64,000 bases of DNA from JANSWY01 sp965243755 (GTDB lineage: Bacteria; Bacteroidota; Bacteroidia; Cytophagales; Cyclobacteriaceae). Below are positions 63,445-64,000 of this stretch, piece by piece. Numbering within the stretch: the first letter of the stretch is position 1; every line of letters begins with the position of its first letter. Under the pieces are notes generated by a model. The model did not search any database. It was not told where the DNA came from and was given only the letters and a program-made list of their open reading frames with translations. Made by a program: the position numbers and the translations under genes. The DNA lies in NCBI GenBank assembly GCA_965243755.1, contig CBDEVW010000007.1:62001-126000 (forward strand), in the 5' to 3' direction.

Positions 63445-64000
63445 ATGGAATTACAACAAAGTCTTGACAAACTAAAAGAGCGAATTGAAGGTAGCATGCC
63501 TGCTAGCTATGTAGAAATCATGCATGATTCGACCAGAAAACTGGAAGCATCCGGCATTGGTGATCGCATATTGAAAGCTGGAGACCAGGCACCTTCATTC
63601 GAGTTGATGAATCAAAACGGTGAATTGGTATCAAGCCAAACGCTCCTGGAAAATGGGCCAATGGTAATCACTTTTTACAGGGGAGTGTGGTGTCCCTATT
63701 GCAATACGGATTTGGCGTATTTGAAGAGATATGAAGAGCAAATGGAGGAACTGGGAGCCACCATGCTCAGTATTTCACCTCAGCTTGATGTTTATAATCA
63801 GCAGATCATACAGCAGCAACGTTTAGGGTTTGATTTACTAAGCGATCCAGGAAATGACGTTGCAGCTGAGTTTGGTCTTCGTTGGGAAATGGTTGACCCA
63901 TTGAGGTCTTTGTACAGAGATAACTTCAGAATTTCATTACCTGATTACAATGGAGACGAATCATGGACCTTGCCGGTTCCTGCGCGATTTATCATTGGCA
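63445..64000 (+). CDS. Peroxiredoxin-like (AhpC/TSA) protein, 3' end missing
   Basis: Translation from the ATG at 63445 is open to the window edge (185 codons). The N-terminal helix region (MELQQSLDKLKERIEG) is followed by a thioredoxin-like fold: AGDQAPSFELMNQNGELVSS, MVITFYRGVWCPYCNTDLAY with a CxxC-type pair in which the first Cys is the likely peroxidatic one, MLSISPQLDVYNQQII, and FDLLSDPGNDVAAEFGL. This is the peroxiredoxin-like family that reduces peroxides with thiols. It is divergent from the HxlR gene and probably under its control. The stop codon lies outside the window. Confidence 0.88.
   Translation, partial: MELQQSLDKLKERIEGSMPASYVEIMHDSTRKLEASGIGDRILKAGDQAPSFELMNQNGELVSSQTLLENGPMVITFYRGVWCPYCNTDLAYLKRYEEQMEELGATMLSISPQLDVYNQQIIQQQRLGFDLLSDPGNDVAAEFGLRWEMVDPLRSLYRDNFRISLPDYNGDESWTLPVPARFIIG

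Overview
The window is chromosomal DNA of a Bacteroidota bacterium, most likely of the order Cytophagales. The evidence is a SusC/SusD pair with lipoprotein glycosidases, type IX secretion (Por) C-terminal sorting domains, a 7TMR-DISM receptor, LytS/LytTR and AraC-type regulators, an HU-like protein of the Bacteroidota type, a PID-CTERM small protein, and start regions without clear Shine-Dalgarno sequences. I see no rRNA, tRNA, CRISPR array or phage structural gene.

Layout. (1) 1-8.6 kb: the 3' part of a very large LysM-repeat protein, then a convergent HU-family gene. (2) 8.6-10.9 kb: a non-coding stretch with five 12-bp palindromes at an exact 22-bp period, then a secreted HExxH metallopeptidase-like protein with a sorting tail. 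(3) 11.0-24.6 kb, minus strand: a polysaccharide utilisation locus, read in transcription order as regulator, SusC, SusD, LamG-type surface glycan-binding lipoprotein, terminator-like hairpin, Ig-GH144, GH144, GH3. GH144 (endo-beta-1,2-glucanase family) with GH3 suggests beta-1,2-glucan and sophoro-oligosaccharides as the substrate. The likely regulator is a 7TMR-DISM membrane receptor whose C-terminus resembles the zinc-ribbon and HTH of IS1595-type transposases. A TPR-CHAT protease-like protein lies upstream of it.

(4) 27.7-33.8 kb: an AraC-type regulator with a membrane N-terminus, an alpha/beta-hydrolase lipoprotein with TPRs, a TPR sensor kinase, and a convergent response regulator whose stop overlaps that of the kinase by 4 nt. 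(5) 34.1-42.1 kb: a secreted adhesin of about 2,600 residues with ten exact 84-residue repeats, followed by a 59-aa PID-CTERM protein. (6) 42.3-49.0 kb: a translationally coupled LytS/LytTR pair, with a candidate LytTR operator in front of a plus-strand group made of an esterase-TPR protein, a serine-hydrolase-like protein that has lost its catalytic Ser and Lys, and a PD40 propeller protein.

(7) 49.0-63.0 kb: an AT-rich accessory (defence) island. Three same-orientation degenerate copies of a repeat of about 165-200 bp (49698, 55979, 62737) separate two modules. The first holds a DUF262/DUF1524 GmrSD-like nuclease and a restriction-modification operon: BglII/BstYI-type nuclease, Vsr, XRE controller, C5 methyltransferase and BstYI-like nuclease. 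The second holds an exonuclease-RecQ-UvrD triple fusion, a truncated McrA-head-like remnant and a metallophosphatase. (8) 63.0-64.0 kb: a divergent HxlR regulator and a peroxiredoxin-like gene that runs off the window, with inverted repeats between them.

Most notable leads: the repeat-delimited defence modules, the receptor with a transposase-derived DNA-binding domain, the 22-bp palindrome array, the restriction cluster with two nucleases and one methyltransferase, and the serine-hydrolase pseudoenzyme.
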